Shown: positions 22,904-30,579 of the stretch, in pieces | Layout: each line of letters starts with the position of its first letter | Position numbering within the stretch: position 1 is the first letter of the stretch | Assembly (NCBI GenBank): GCA_022759165.1 | Contig: JAEMPT010000082.1 | Location: 1-35,360 of the forward strand | Length of the DNA: 35,360 nucleotides | From: Thermoprotei archaeon | Lineage (GTDB): Archaea; Thermoproteota; Thermoprotei_A; Sulfolobales; Fervidicoccaceae | Reading direction: 5' to 3' | Translations under genes and position numbers: made by a program | Notes under the pieces: generated by a model | Told to the model about the DNA's origin: nothing | Databases searched by the model: none | What the model saw: only the letters and a program-made list of their open reading frames with translations

Positions 22904-23953
22904 TTGGGGCAGCAAAAATCTAGCGAGCTCGCTAAAGTTACTAATAGCGGCGCCATTCTTCTTGGGAATATATTCGAAGTTGATTCTTTTGCTGGGAAGC
23001 CAGTAAGGGTGGTGTCACATTTCCATAGCGACCACACAATTCTGCTTTCCAAGAGCGGTAAGTTTGCCTCTCATATCTTAGCAACACCTGCAACAATTGA
23101 AGCGCTCCCACTCATGGGATTTTCGCTCCCGGAAGACAAGCTCCTCCCATTAGAATATGGAAGAAGCATTAAGTTCGGAGAAGATTCGCTGGTGCTCGTG
23201 AAATCCTCGCATGTAATCGGAAGTGCTCAGGTCTTGGTTGAAACCGTAGATGGAAGCAGGGTGGGATACACTGGGGACTTCAAGTTCCCTGGTACCAAAA
23301 TAATGAGCGACTTAGATGTTTTAATTATAGATGCTACATACGGAGAAGAAACGATGGTGAGGCCTTTCAAAAATGAGGTCGACATCTTGTTCAGTGACCT
23401 CGTCTCTGAGCTACTATCGAAAGGGAAGCCGGTTATCGTGAAAGGTTACCATGGAAAGCTCCAGGAGGCCATGCACATTATGAGGAGGTTTGGGGTTGAG
23501 GCTCCTTTCATTCTTCCAGAGAAGGTCTACGAGCTAACAAAGCTTGCCGAAAAGCATGGGCTCAAGGTTGGCAATTATTTCCGCGAGGGATCTGAAGAGG
23601 CAGTAGAAGCCATAAAAGGCGGGTGGTTCGTTTACTTAAATCACGCTAACTCGAGGAAAAAAACTCCCTTCGTTGCCTCTGAGGTCGTTTTGACGGGTTG
23701 GTTCTTTTCCTCTCCTCTGAAAAAGATCTACGAAAATGGCTCCGGAGAAAGATGGGTCGTAGCTTTGAGCGACCACGCCGATTTCGAAGATACGCTCTAC
23801 TATGTGGAAGAGGCGAGACCGAAGAAGATCTTGATCGATGCATTCAGGTCCTCAAGAGAGATCGCGGAGGCGTTTGCTAAGAGCGTTCTTAGAAGGCTCG
23901 GAAAGGAAGCTGTTGTTATGCCAGACTCTCATGGTATCGAAGAGGAGGATTGA
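22904..23953 (+). CDS. Metallo-beta-lactamase-fold exonuclease-like protein (COG1236-like)
   Basis: A 349-residue metallohydrolase. The zinc-binding motif SHFHSDH is at residues 38-44, then SSHVIGS (His 103), GYTGDF (Asp 125), IIDATYG (Asp 143) and SDH (289-291). This is the order found in the mRNA 3'-processing/Artemis-like branch of the fold, whose members are RNA or DNA nucleases. The beta-CASP insert is present as in the shorter archaeal forms. The start is TTG. A TATA-like TTATAAG at 22864-22870 lies upstream, separating it from the ABC operon. The stop codon sits inside the ribosome binding region of the following unknown gene, so the two are coupled. The substrate, RNA or DNA, is not known. 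Confidence 0.85.
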   Translation: MGQQKSSELAKVTNSGAILLGNIFEVDSFAGKPVRVVSHFHSDHTILLSKSGKFASHILATPATIEALPLMGFSLPEDKLLPLEYGRSIKFGEDSLVLVKSSHVIGSAQVLVETVDGSRVGYTGDFKFPGTKIMSDLDVLIIDATYGEETMVRPFKNEVDILFSDLVSELLSKGKPVIVKGYHGKLQEAMHIMRRFGVEAPFILPEKVYELTKLAEKHGLKVGNYFREGSEEAVEAIKGGWFVYLNHANSRKKTPFVASEVVLTGWFFSSPLKKIYENGSGERWVVALSDHADFEDTLYYVEEARPKKILIDAFRSSREIAEAFAKSVLRRLGKEAVVMPDSHGIEEED

Positions 23954-23954
23954 T

Positions 23955-24827
23955 TTGCTTCTCCCTCCCCTTAGACCTATTGATAATAAGGGGGGAAGGC
24001 TGCCAAGGTCTCCAAAATCGCAGATGCTCCCGATCTATGAGTACTTAGATGTATTTTCCCGAGCTTTTGAATCAGAAAAGGCATTGCTGGATTTTCTCGA
24101 AGACAACTATAGCTACACGAGAGCCCTCCTATGGCTCAGAACTCTACAATGGATGGGATTCATCGATCCAGCCGAGGCATCATCTCCCTTCAAGCGAGGA
24201 CTTAAGTCAATTGAAATTAGATTTCTACCCCTCTATGAAGTGGTGAAAAAGGCGAGTTGCTTTCCCGCGGTATCCTGTTTTTCCCCTTTTCTCTCCATGC
24301 TCGCTCCCACCATTTTCAGAAAAGTTACTGCGTTAGCGCTTAATTCTAAGAGCGTTTCGGAAATAGCAGAGTTGTTGATAAGAGGGGACTTAGCTGCTGA
24401 AAGGGTAATAGCTCAGCAATATTTTAGTTTCGGTGGAGTTGGTACAACTGATCTCATATTTTTGCTCAGACTTCTTTTTTCAACTCTCGTCGTAAGAAGG
24501 GGCAAAAAAAGCGATGAAGGAGGTAAAGTAGCATATATGAGAGACCAAGTAAGGGGTGTCTGGAAGGAGCATCCTTGTCTGCAGCTTTCGCCCTATCTGG
24601 GCAAGGACCTTATTGAAGCAGAGAAGTTCTTGTCTGGAAGTATCATCGACATCCGAGAAGGAAAGATTGAGCCCAGAATAATCCTAAGCTCTAAGTTGAA
24701 TGATGATTCTATGAAATGTTTGCTTGGTTGCCTAGAAGATCTGAAGTTATCTCTCCCTGAAATAGCAAAGACCTACGAAGATTTTTGGGATTTAAGGTTT
24801 CGAAGAGCTGGTATTTCGAAAGGCTGA
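23955..24827 (+). CDS. Protein of unknown function coupled to the MBL-fold nuclease
   Basis: I do not recognise this 290-residue protein. It is basic and mostly helical, with segments such as FLEDNYSYTRALLWLRTLQW and LNSKSVSEIAELLIRGD that could be winged-helix or other helix-turn-helix units. There are no clear catalytic or metal motifs. The TTG start is 1 nt after the upstream stop and has GGAGGAT 4 nt before it; a longer reading from 23931 is possible. The tight coupling to the nuclease-like protein suggests a nucleic-acid-binding partner, but that is inference. A T-rich tract (CTCTTTTTC) follows the stop at about 24833-24841 and may terminate transcription before the convergent nikR. Confidence 0.75.
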   Translation: MLLPPLRPIDNKGGRLPRSPKSQMLPIYEYLDVFSRAFESEKALLDFLEDNYSYTRALLWLRTLQWMGFIDPAEASSPFKRGLKSIEIRFLPLYEVVKKASCFPAVSCFSPFLSMLAPTIFRKVTALALNSKSVSEIAELLIRGDLAAERVIAQQYFSFGGVGTTDLIFLLRLLFSTLVVRRGKKSDEGGKVAYMRDQVRGVWKEHPCLQLSPYLGKDLIEAEKFLSGSIIDIREGKIEPRIILSSKLNDDSMKCLLGCLEDLKLSLPEIAKTYEDFWDLRFRRAGISKG

Positions 24828-24875
24828 CCTGCCTCTTTTTCGTTTGCCGTAGCGGTTTTTAGAAATTTCAGAATA

Positions 24876-25280
24876 TCAATCGATATCTGAAGATATTGAA
24901 CAGAACGAGGAAGTTTTTATTCCATGCAATTTAGATATGGAGGTCATCAAATGCTTTATTCTCTCAGCGTCTCCCTTTACAGCTATGATCAGCATGCAGT
25001 TTTTTTCTGTAAGATGGATGTGGAGCGCTGAGATAATGACGTCCATAAATTCATGCTGTATGTCGGTGATCTTCTCTTCCAGTCCGTGAACATCGTGGTT
25101 ATAATGAATTGCGATCGCGCCCGCAACCTTGCCTTCGCTCGATATCCACTTCGTGTTAACGATATACATTTCAGCGGCCCTTTGCAATAGGGAGGAACGA
25201 CTGATCCCCTCCGATCTCGATATTCTCTCCAATTCCTCGAGAAGATGTTTTGGAAAGGAAACTGAGAATCGCGCGCTCAA
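24876..25280 (-). CDS. nikR: Nickel-responsive transcriptional regulator NikR
   Basis: A 134-residue ribbon-helix-helix/ACT-type repressor. The N-terminal strand-helix-helix is ARFSVSFPKHLLEELERI plus GISRSSLLQRA. The C-terminal domain has the nickel site in HEFMDVIISALHIHLTEKNC: His 76, His 87, His 89 and Cys 95, the same residue numbers as in E. coli NikR. Nickel-bound NikR represses nickel uptake genes. It is the last gene after nikMNQO on the same strand, 19 nt from the ATPase, so it is likely co-transcribed and autoregulated. The start is TTG. A candidate operator lies upstream of nikM. Confidence 0.96.
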   Translation of the reverse strand: MSARFSVSFPKHLLEELERISRSEGISRSSLLQRAAEMYIVNTKWISSEGKVAGAIAIHYNHDVHGLEEKITDIQHEFMDVIISALHIHLTEKNCMLIIAVKGDAERIKHLMTSISKLHGIKTSSFCSISSDID

Positions 25281-25299
25281 ATTTTATCCCCATCGCTCC

Positions 25300-25965
25300 T
25301 TATATTATAATCTTCCCATCCTTCATATAATAAGTTTCATCGCAGAGCACCTCAATTTCTTTGTCCTGCGTTGCTATCACGACTGCCCATTCCTCAGAGT
25401 TTTTGCTTGAAATGAATTCGTGCAACCTTTTCATCATTTTTTCCTTGTTTTCTTCGTCAAGATTGCTTGTGGGCTCGTCCAGTAGCAACAGCTCTGGTTC
25501 CGTCACGAGTACCGATGCAAGTGAAACGAGCCTTCTTTGACCAAAGCTGAGCCTATGTGGAATTCTATCTTTGAGCTGCTCCAATCCTAGTTTCTTCAAT
25601 TCTTCTTCTGCCTTTTCAGAGGATTTCTCTCTCGGGATTCCTCTAACGATGAGCCCGAATGCTACCTCTTCCAATACGTTGGGGTTGAACAGCATGTCAT
25701 CGGGGTTCTGGAACAAGAGCCCTATTTTCTTTCGGAGCTCGGGGGCATTGTTTTTTTCGACCCTCCTCCCGAAAAGCTCGACTTCTCCTGACTGGGGGAA
25801 AATTAGAGCGTCAAGCACCATGAGGAGAGTGCTTTTCCCCGAACCGTTCGGTCCCATCAAGCAGATGACGCTCTCTTTTTTTAAACCGAGGCTTACACCA
25901 TTGAGCGCCCTAGTACCATCGGGATATGTGTACGTTACATCTTTGAGCGTTGCTATCATTTCCAT
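25300..25965 (-). CDS. nikO: Nickel ECF transporter ATPase
   Basis: Energy-coupling ATPase of 221 residues, the CbiO/NikO type: Walker A GPNGSGKST, Q-loop LLFQNPDDMLF (the FQNPDDQ-like motif of ECF ATPases), signature LSFGQRR and Walker B LLLDEPTSNLD. Instead of the common LSGGQ the signature is LSFGQ, as in many CbiO proteins. It lies between the membrane component gene and nikR. Confidence 0.93.
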   Translation of the reverse strand: MEMIATLKDVTYTYPDGTRALNGVSLGLKKESVICLMGPNGSGKSTLLMVLDALIFPQSGEVELFGRRVEKNNAPELRKKIGLLFQNPDDMLFNPNVLEEVAFGLIVRGIPREKSSEKAEEELKKLGLEQLKDRIPHRLSFGQRRLVSLASVLVTEPELLLLDEPTSNLDEENKEKMMKRLHEFISSKNSEEWAVVIATQDKEIEVLCDETYYMKDGKIII

Positions 25966-25991
25966 GATCTCACTCTTCTGAAAGAGATGAG

Positions 25992-26711
25992 CTAAATCTC
26001 TATAGCTATGAAAAAGGCTGCTAACAATATTGCTAAAATCAACATAGACGTCTTCGTGATTTTGCTTCTCTTTATGCCGACATTACCTCCACCTCTTGAA
26101 ATGAAGGCCATGTTCATCCTTTCCCCCCTCTCATATCCTCTGACCAACTGGTATCCGAAAAAGTAACCCAAATCCTTTAGCCTTAACTTCGGTACCCCCC
26201 TTGAAAGAAATGCCAAGGATGAGCTCCATATGAATCTTGCCATCGATATAGCGTCAATCGATGTCATCATCATTAGATACGCGAAACCTTCAGGAATTCT
26301 AATTGAGGCAAGCCCATAGGATATGTAAGGCAATCCATAGCTCCTCGTTAGCAAAGAAGGTAATGATAGGGCCCCCCAAACTCTGAGCGTAAATACCACT
26401 GCCCCGTATAAGCCAAAGCCGGGGTCCCAAACAGCCCTTGGAAGAGCTATTGCTAAAGAGAAAAGGGGTATGAAAAAAAGGGAGCTCTTGATGAACCTGC
26501 TTAAGCTTTCCCCTATCGTTATTGCGAGCGCAAGCGATAACGATATAACGAATAATGGGAAGAAGGCTCCCTTCGATAGAACTACGAGGAATGGACAAGA
26601 TATCGCCAAAAAGGCAGCATCTGCCTCAGAAAATATTTTTCTCTTAGGCCTGTCAGCCAAATAAGAAAGCTCAATGAACTCTTCTAAGCCCTTAATTGCC
26701 TCCATCTTCAC
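25992..26711 (-). CDS. nikQ: Nickel ECF transporter transmembrane component
   Basis: CbiQ/NikQ-type T component of 239 residues with about five hydrophobic segments. The coupling motifs are LSRGVPKLRLKD (the A-R-G-like motif) and MNMAFISRGGG near the end. It forms the scaffold between the substrate-capture protein and the ATPase. The gene overlaps the small nikN-like gene by 20 nt. The start could be GTG at 26711 or ATG at 26705, the latter with GGTGA just upstream. Confidence 0.9.
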   Translation of the reverse strand: MKMEAIKGLEEFIELSYLADRPKRKIFSEADAAFLAISCPFLVVLSKGAFFPLFVISLSLALAITIGESLSRFIKSSLFFIPLFSLAIALPRAVWDPGFGLYGAVVFTLRVWGALSLPSLLTRSYGLPYISYGLASIRIPEGFAYLMMMTSIDAISMARFIWSSSLAFLSRGVPKLRLKDLGYFFGYQLVRGYERGERMNMAFISRGGGNVGIKRSKITKTSMLILAILLAAFFIAIEI

Positions 26712-26973
26712 CGACCTTCATCAGGAGCCTAATTATAGCGAAAACGATGATCCCTCCCACTAAGCCGCTGATGATACCCCCTGCCCAACATGGAAATCCG
26801 GGGATTGTGTACTCTGGAAAAGGTGAGCCTAGGAGGTTTTCACCCGTCAAATTCATTCTTTCAGCTACTTCATCGAGCGGTTCATAGGAAACAGATAAGA
26901 CTGTAGATCCAATTACTATCGCTACTGCGGAAAAAACGGCCAGGGCGAGATATATTTTCTTCATTGAGCTCAC
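26692..26973 (-). CDS. nikN: Small membrane component with PDGLE-like domain (NikN/CbiN-like)
   Basis: A 93-residue protein with one N-terminal and one C-terminal hydrophobic segment and an extracellular loop YEPLDEVAERMNLTG...GSPFPEYTIPG, which resembles the PDGLE domain found beside CbiM/NikM proteins. Such subunits are needed with NikM for metal capture. Its ATG overlaps the nikM stop as ATGA. Confidence 0.82.
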   Translation of the reverse strand: MSSMKKIYLALAVFSAVAIVIGSTVLSVSYEPLDEVAERMNLTGENLLGSPFPEYTIPGFPCWAGGIISGLVGGIIVFAIIRLLMKVGEDGGN

Positions 26974-27608
26974 CTCGAAAATAGCTCCGGCTTATATTTA
27001 CCGAAAGCATATACTGCGAATCCCGTTATAACGCCCTCAACTAAGCCGAGCACCGCGTGCGAAATTCCCATAACGGGTATAGTGATATTTAGGCCATAGC
27101 CGAAAGTTGCCCTCGAAAGACCTAGTTCAAGTCCACACAGGAGCGCTGCTGAAACTATCCCGAGCCAGCCAGCCAAGCCTCCTGAAATCACCCTTCCTTT
27201 CTCTCCCTTGAATGCCCTTCTGAAGAGAAGATAGGAATAAAACGATACGAGAGAGGCTGTTATTGCCATGTTGAGCGTGTTTGCCCCGTAGGTTGTTATA
27301 CCTCCATCCCCGAAAAGAAGGGCCTGTATGAACAGAATTACGGATAGCCCTACTATACCAGCATCTGGACCAAATATTATTGCTAGCATTGGAGTTCCAA
27401 TAAGATGGCCGGTTGTACCTCCCGGTCCAAGTGGATAGTTAACCATTTGCAGGGCAAAAACTGTGGCGGTTAAGGCGCTGAATAGGGGGACCTCCATCTT
27501 TCCCATTTTCCTCTTCAGCCTGATGTAGGCAAAAGCGATAATAGGGAGCGAAATTGCGTAGCAAGTCAGCCAAACTTTATTGCTTAGGTAGCCGTCTGGA
27601 ATATGCAT
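26970..27608 (-). CDS. nikM: Nickel ECF transporter substrate-capture protein
   Basis: CbiM/NikM integral membrane protein with about seven hydrophobic segments. It begins MHIPDGYLS; in this family the free N-terminal Met-His-Ile bind the metal directly, so the ATG at 27608 rather than the in-frame GTG at 27617 must be the start. LGPGGTTGHLIGTP and GDGGITTYGANTLNMA are also characteristic. The TATA-like stretch at about 27626-27641 places transcription initiation at the ATG itself, so the mRNA is probably leaderless. The family transports nickel or cobalt; the adjacent nikR indicates nickel. Confidence 0.94.
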   Translation of the reverse strand: MHIPDGYLSNKVWLTCYAISLPIIAFAYIRLKRKMGKMEVPLFSALTATVFALQMVNYPLGPGGTTGHLIGTPMLAIIFGPDAGIVGLSVILFIQALLFGDGGITTYGANTLNMAITASLVSFYSYLLFRRAFKGEKGRVISGGLAGWLGIVSAALLCGLELGLSRATFGYGLNITIPVMGISHAVLGLVEGVITGFAVYAFGKYKPELFSR

Positions 27609-27618
27609 GAGGACCACG

Positions 27619-27646
27619 GTGTTACTTTTTTAAATTTTTTTCACAC
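27619..27646. promoter_or_regulatory. Candidate NikR operator over the nikM promoter
   Basis: GTGTTAC is followed after 14 bp by TTCACAC, which fits the GTGTTAC-N14-GTAACAC pattern reported for some NikR regulons exactly in one half and in five of seven positions in the other. The spacer is the AT-rich TATA region of nikM, so NikR binding would block TBP. The motif assignment relies on memory of the published consensus. Confidence 0.5.
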
Positions 27647-27752
27647 AAAGACGGTATTTAAGTCATCCGATCAACCTTAATGCTTATGCCTTTCAAAAAT
27701 TGGATTCTTAGGATAAAGGCAGCGGATATTTGCCTGTATCCCGCCATTAAAA

Positions 27753-27766
27753 GTTGATCTATCAAC
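27753..27766 (-). terminator. Possible rnpB terminator hairpin
   Basis: GTTGAT-AG-ATCAAC is a near-perfect inverted repeat beginning about 12 nt after the 3' end of the RNase P RNA, followed on the minus strand by CTTTTAAT. This fits a weak hairpin plus T-tract. Further inverted repeats lie at 27687-27744 before the nik promoter. Confidence 0.35.
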
Positions 27767-27777
27767 ATAAATCGCAT

Positions 27778-28097
27778 GAGCGGACACCGCTATAACCCGT
27801 CTTCTGTAGTTTCAGTGGCATTCGGCTAAGCGGATCAGCCCCGCCTCAGGCAGCTGTTCACAAGCGAGGCTCCTTGCTCCATGGGGGACGGCCGTTTCAT
27901 CGGTCACCTGGAGGTCGTCAGCCACCCGCAACGTTGCCGTCGCGCTTAGAAGCATCATTCACATCTCTCCAGGGCCGTACCGTTTCTGTTCCGTTGCCGG
28001 GGTCTCTCTCCCCGCCCCATTTAGGGCCCCACTGCTGCCAGGAGGACGGTGTTTCCTCAGGGGCTTAGCCCCCGTAAGCCACTAGCGGCGTCCGCCC
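27778..28097 (-). ncRNA. rnpB: RNase P RNA
   Basis: Catalytic RNA that trims 5' leaders from pre-tRNAs. The region is strongly GC-rich compared with its flanks. The terminal P1 helix is visible: GCGGACGCCGC at the 5' end (28095-28085) pairs with GCGGTGTCCGC at the 3' end (27790-27780) over 11 bp with one G-U. A P3-like hairpin GGGGCTAAGCCCC follows. The conserved regions appear in order: GAGGAAAC (28058-28051), ACAGAAAC (27989-27982), and near the 3' end TACAGAAGACGGGTTATA (27808-27791), the universal P4-side element. About 320 nt is normal for archaea. A short open frame on the opposite strand here is spurious. The 5' end lies 5 nt past the rli1 stop. Confidence 0.92.
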
Positions 28098-28102
28098 ATT
28101 AA

Positions 28103-29935
28103 CTATTTTTCATCGTCCTCGCTTATAACGGTTCCTTCAAGAGGTAGGTAGTAGTATTCCCCTATTCTCTTTTGCTCCCTGTCAATGAAGCTTCCAGGCT
28201 TGTTGATCCGCGGTCTTCCCGTTACAGGATCCCTTCTGAAGGTGACCTCAAGTTGTTTAAGGAACTTGTTCATGCCCTCTCTCAGCCCGAGCGGTGAGCC
28301 TGTTCTTCCAATTACCCCAGGTTCTCCTTCAAATACCATGATCCTCGAGCATATATAATCTACGATAGAAAGGTCATGCTCCACCAAAAAAGCCGCAATA
28401 CCCCTTGCTTCAGTTAGCCTCTTTATCGTTTTTGAAACGGCTAACCTCTCTTCGACGTCCAGGTATGCGCTGGGCTCGTCCAACAGATATATTTGGGCCT
28501 CCTTTGCGAGGGCAACGGCTACAGCGAGCTTTTGTAGCTCTCCACCGCTCAAGCCTGATACTTCCCTGTCCCGCAATCTATAAAGACCGAACGGCTTAAT
28601 TATATCCTCGAATATCCAGCTTCCAGGTGTTAAAGCAGAAGGATTTGCGCTTGCTAGGTTCTCAGCGACTGTTGGCTTCTCGAATATTTCTGGGCTTATA
28701 TATTGTGGTTTGTAGCTGAATTTGACTAGGGCATTTTCGTTTTCTCTCCCTTCCTCAAGCAATTTCGCTATCCTGCTGACGAAGGTTGTTTTCCCTATTC
28801 CATTAGCACCAAGAATACCGATGACCTCCCCCCTTCTTATATCCCCACCGCTTGCCTCCAATTTGAATCTTTTTAAGTCAACTACGAACGGTTCCCACTT
28901 CAAGTATATTTCCGTGGTCGCTCCGACCTTGGCTGGTAGCTCAGAAACGTGGAATCGTATAGCCTCTTTTCTCAGTCTCATATTCTCCGCAGGAAGATAT
29001 CCTAAGAGAAAGTTGTTTATTCCTGCTCTGGAGCCGTAAACTTTAGATACGATTCCATATACGCCTGGCTCACCGTACATTATAACGAGCGAGTCAGAGA
29101 TATAATCTAGAACCGCAAGATCATGCTCCACCACAAATGCGTAGGAGGAGCTAGGCAAATATTCCCTCAGCATCCTTGCCACTTTTATACGTTCCTTTAC
29201 ATCTAAAAAGCTGCTCGGCTCATCGAATATGTATGAATCGGCCTCTTTTGAAAGTACAGCCGCTATGAGGAATTTCTGAAGCTCACCTCCGCTGATTTTG
29301 CTTATCTCGCTTTCCAAGATATTACTCAGCCCGAGCTCCTTCGAGAGCTCCTTCCATATGCCCCTTTCGTCGGCCTTCTCGAGTAGCTCGCCAACCTTTC
29401 CTTTCAGCCTCCTCGGTACAACTTCTATATATTGAATTTTGTGCGCTACCTTGAGCTTGCCCTCATATAGCTTTGAGAAGTACTGCTGAAGCTCTGTGCC
29501 CCTCAACCTTTCCAGGACTTCCTTCTGGCTATATTGCCTTTCTACATCTCCGAAGTTGGGGATCACCTCGCCCGCCAATATCTTGATGCTCGTCGTCTTC
29601 CCAGTGCCATTTTTTCCCAGGATGCCAATTAGTTGCCCCTCTTTCGGAATAGGTACGCCGAAGAGCTTGAACCCGTTAGCTCCGTACCTATGAAATGTTC
29701 TCTTTTCTAGTTCATCGGGGACGTTTTCAATGCTAATCGCATTGAACGGGCACTTCTTTATGCATATCCCGCAACCGATGCAGGTGTCTTCATATATAAC
29801 TGGCTTCCCAGTTTCTCCGCTGAGCTCTATAGCCTTTACCCCCTTTCTCCCTCTGTTTACGGGGCAAAAACGTACGCATTCGGTGTTGCATCTGTCAGGT
29901 TTACAGAGCGTATAGTCTATAACAGCAACTCTCAT
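28103..29935 (-). CDS. rli1: Ribosome recycling ATPase ABCE1/Rli1
   Basis: Splits post-termination ribosomes into subunits. Order of domains: an N-terminal ferredoxin-like domain with two 4Fe-4S clusters (CKPDRCNTECVRFCP at 11-25 and CIGCGICIKKCP at 52-63), NBD1 with Walker A GKNGTGKTT (108-116) and signature ISGGELQKF, the hinge, then NBD2 with GANGIGKTT and LSGGELQKLAVA. Both Walker B motifs (FDEPSSFLD, LDEPSAYLD) are present. The 610-residue length is normal. The start ATG has GGTGAT 5 nt upstream. It follows pno1, rio1 and aIF1A on the same strand. Confidence 0.98.
   Translation of the reverse strand: MRVAVIDYTLCKPDRCNTECVRFCPVNRGRKGVKAIELSGETGKPVIYEDTCIGCGICIKKCPFNAISIENVPDELEKRTFHRYGANGFKLFGVPIPKEGQLIGILGKNGTGKTTSIKILAGEVIPNFGDVERQYSQKEVLERLRGTELQQYFSKLYEGKLKVAHKIQYIEVVPRRLKGKVGELLEKADERGIWKELSKELGLSNILESEISKISGGELQKFLIAAVLSKEADSYIFDEPSSFLDVKERIKVARMLREYLPSSSYAFVVEHDLAVLDYISDSLVIMYGEPGVYGIVSKVYGSRAGINNFLLGYLPAENMRLRKEAIRFHVSELPAKVGATTEIYLKWEPFVVDLKRFKLEASGGDIRRGEVIGILGANGIGKTTFVSRIAKLLEEGRENENALVKFSYKPQYISPEIFEKPTVAENLASANPSALTPGSWIFEDIIKPFGLYRLRDREVSGLSGGELQKLAVAVALAKEAQIYLLDEPSAYLDVEERLAVSKTIKRLTEARGIAAFLVEHDLSIVDYICSRIMVFEGEPGVIGRTGSPLGLREGMNKFLKQLEVTFRRDPVTGRPRINKPGSFIDREQKRIGEYYYLPLEGTVISEDDEK
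28123..28128 (-). promoter_or_regulatory. TATA box for rnpB inside the rli1 coding end
   Basis: TTATAA, in the codons just before the rli1 stop, is centred about 27 bp upstream of the predicted RNase P RNA 5' end (about 28098), the standard archaeal TATA-to-start distance. So rnpB may have its own promoter while also being downstream in the rli1 transcript. Confidence 0.5.
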
Positions 29936-30024
29936 AGTTTATCACCGGGAGGCGGCTCAGTTCAATTCAATTTCCACATCTCCGGGATATTCGGTGCCGT
30001 CACCACTCATCATGGCCCTCCCCA

Positions 30025-30579
30025 TTAACTCTTCCAAAGGTCGGTCATCTTCTTTCTCTTCATTCTCCTAGCTTCCCTTTCGAGGAACGAGTAAACCACC
30101 GCATGTGGCTTTCCTTCAATGAGCATCCTTATAGCCTCGCTCGCAACCTTGACCTGCTCGAAGTCTCCTATTATCCCAACTGCTTTATCACCTATTATCA
30201 CGTTGGTCCCTGTCGTCTCCTCGATTATCTTCCTCGTTCTCCCATCCTCTCCTATTATTCTTCCCTTTATCCTCTTCAAGTGGTTCTCTCCTTCTATAAT
30301 TGAGCCAAGGTCTATTACTTCGAGGACTTGGTCGTCCTCGAGAAGCCTTAAGGCTTGTTCAGGCGAGAAGCCTAGAGCGATTGCTCTTATTATATCTCTC
30401 GCCTTGAGGAGAGAGTAAGAAGCAACGCTCTCCGACGCTGGCTCTATAGTTACTGTGCCGGTGGAGCTGTCCACCGCAATAATTGTGCCGGTGGAAACCT
30501 CGATTCTCTCCTTGGTGCTTCCACCAGGCCCGATCAGAACACCGATTCTTTCTGGAGGCACGAGCTCAAATATCCTCAT
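30025..30579 (-). CDS. KH-domain ribosome assembly protein (Pno1/Dim2-like)
   Basis: Two KH domains: the first with IGVLIGPGGSTKERIE near the start, the second with RIKGRIIGEDGRTRKIIEE, ending in a basic tail ERRARRMKRKK-like segment. Archaeal Pno1/Dim2 binds 16S rRNA 3' end during 30S maturation. The ATG at 30579 overlaps the rio1 stop as ATGA and gives 184 residues; a start 11 codons earlier (30612) is also possible and would add MPEGGEKRTGA. Rio1 and Pno1 work on the same pre-30S particle, and their overlap here fits that link. Confidence 0.93.
   Translation of the reverse strand: MRIFELVPPERIGVLIGPGGSTKERIEVSTGTIIAVDSSTGTVTIEPASESVASYSLLKARDIIRAIALGFSPEQALRLLEDDQVLEVIDLGSIIEGENHLKRIKGRIIGEDGRTRKIIEETTGTNVIIGDKAVGIIGDFEQVKVASEAIRMLIEGKPHAVVYSFLEREARRMKRKKMTDLWKS

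Noticed and set aside
27874..28068. 64-codon plus-strand ORF
   Set aside because: Lies wholly within the RNase P RNA; its openness reflects GC-rich structured RNA.
28405..28599. Plus-strand ORFs across rli1
   Set aside because: Antisense shadows of a highly conserved gene.
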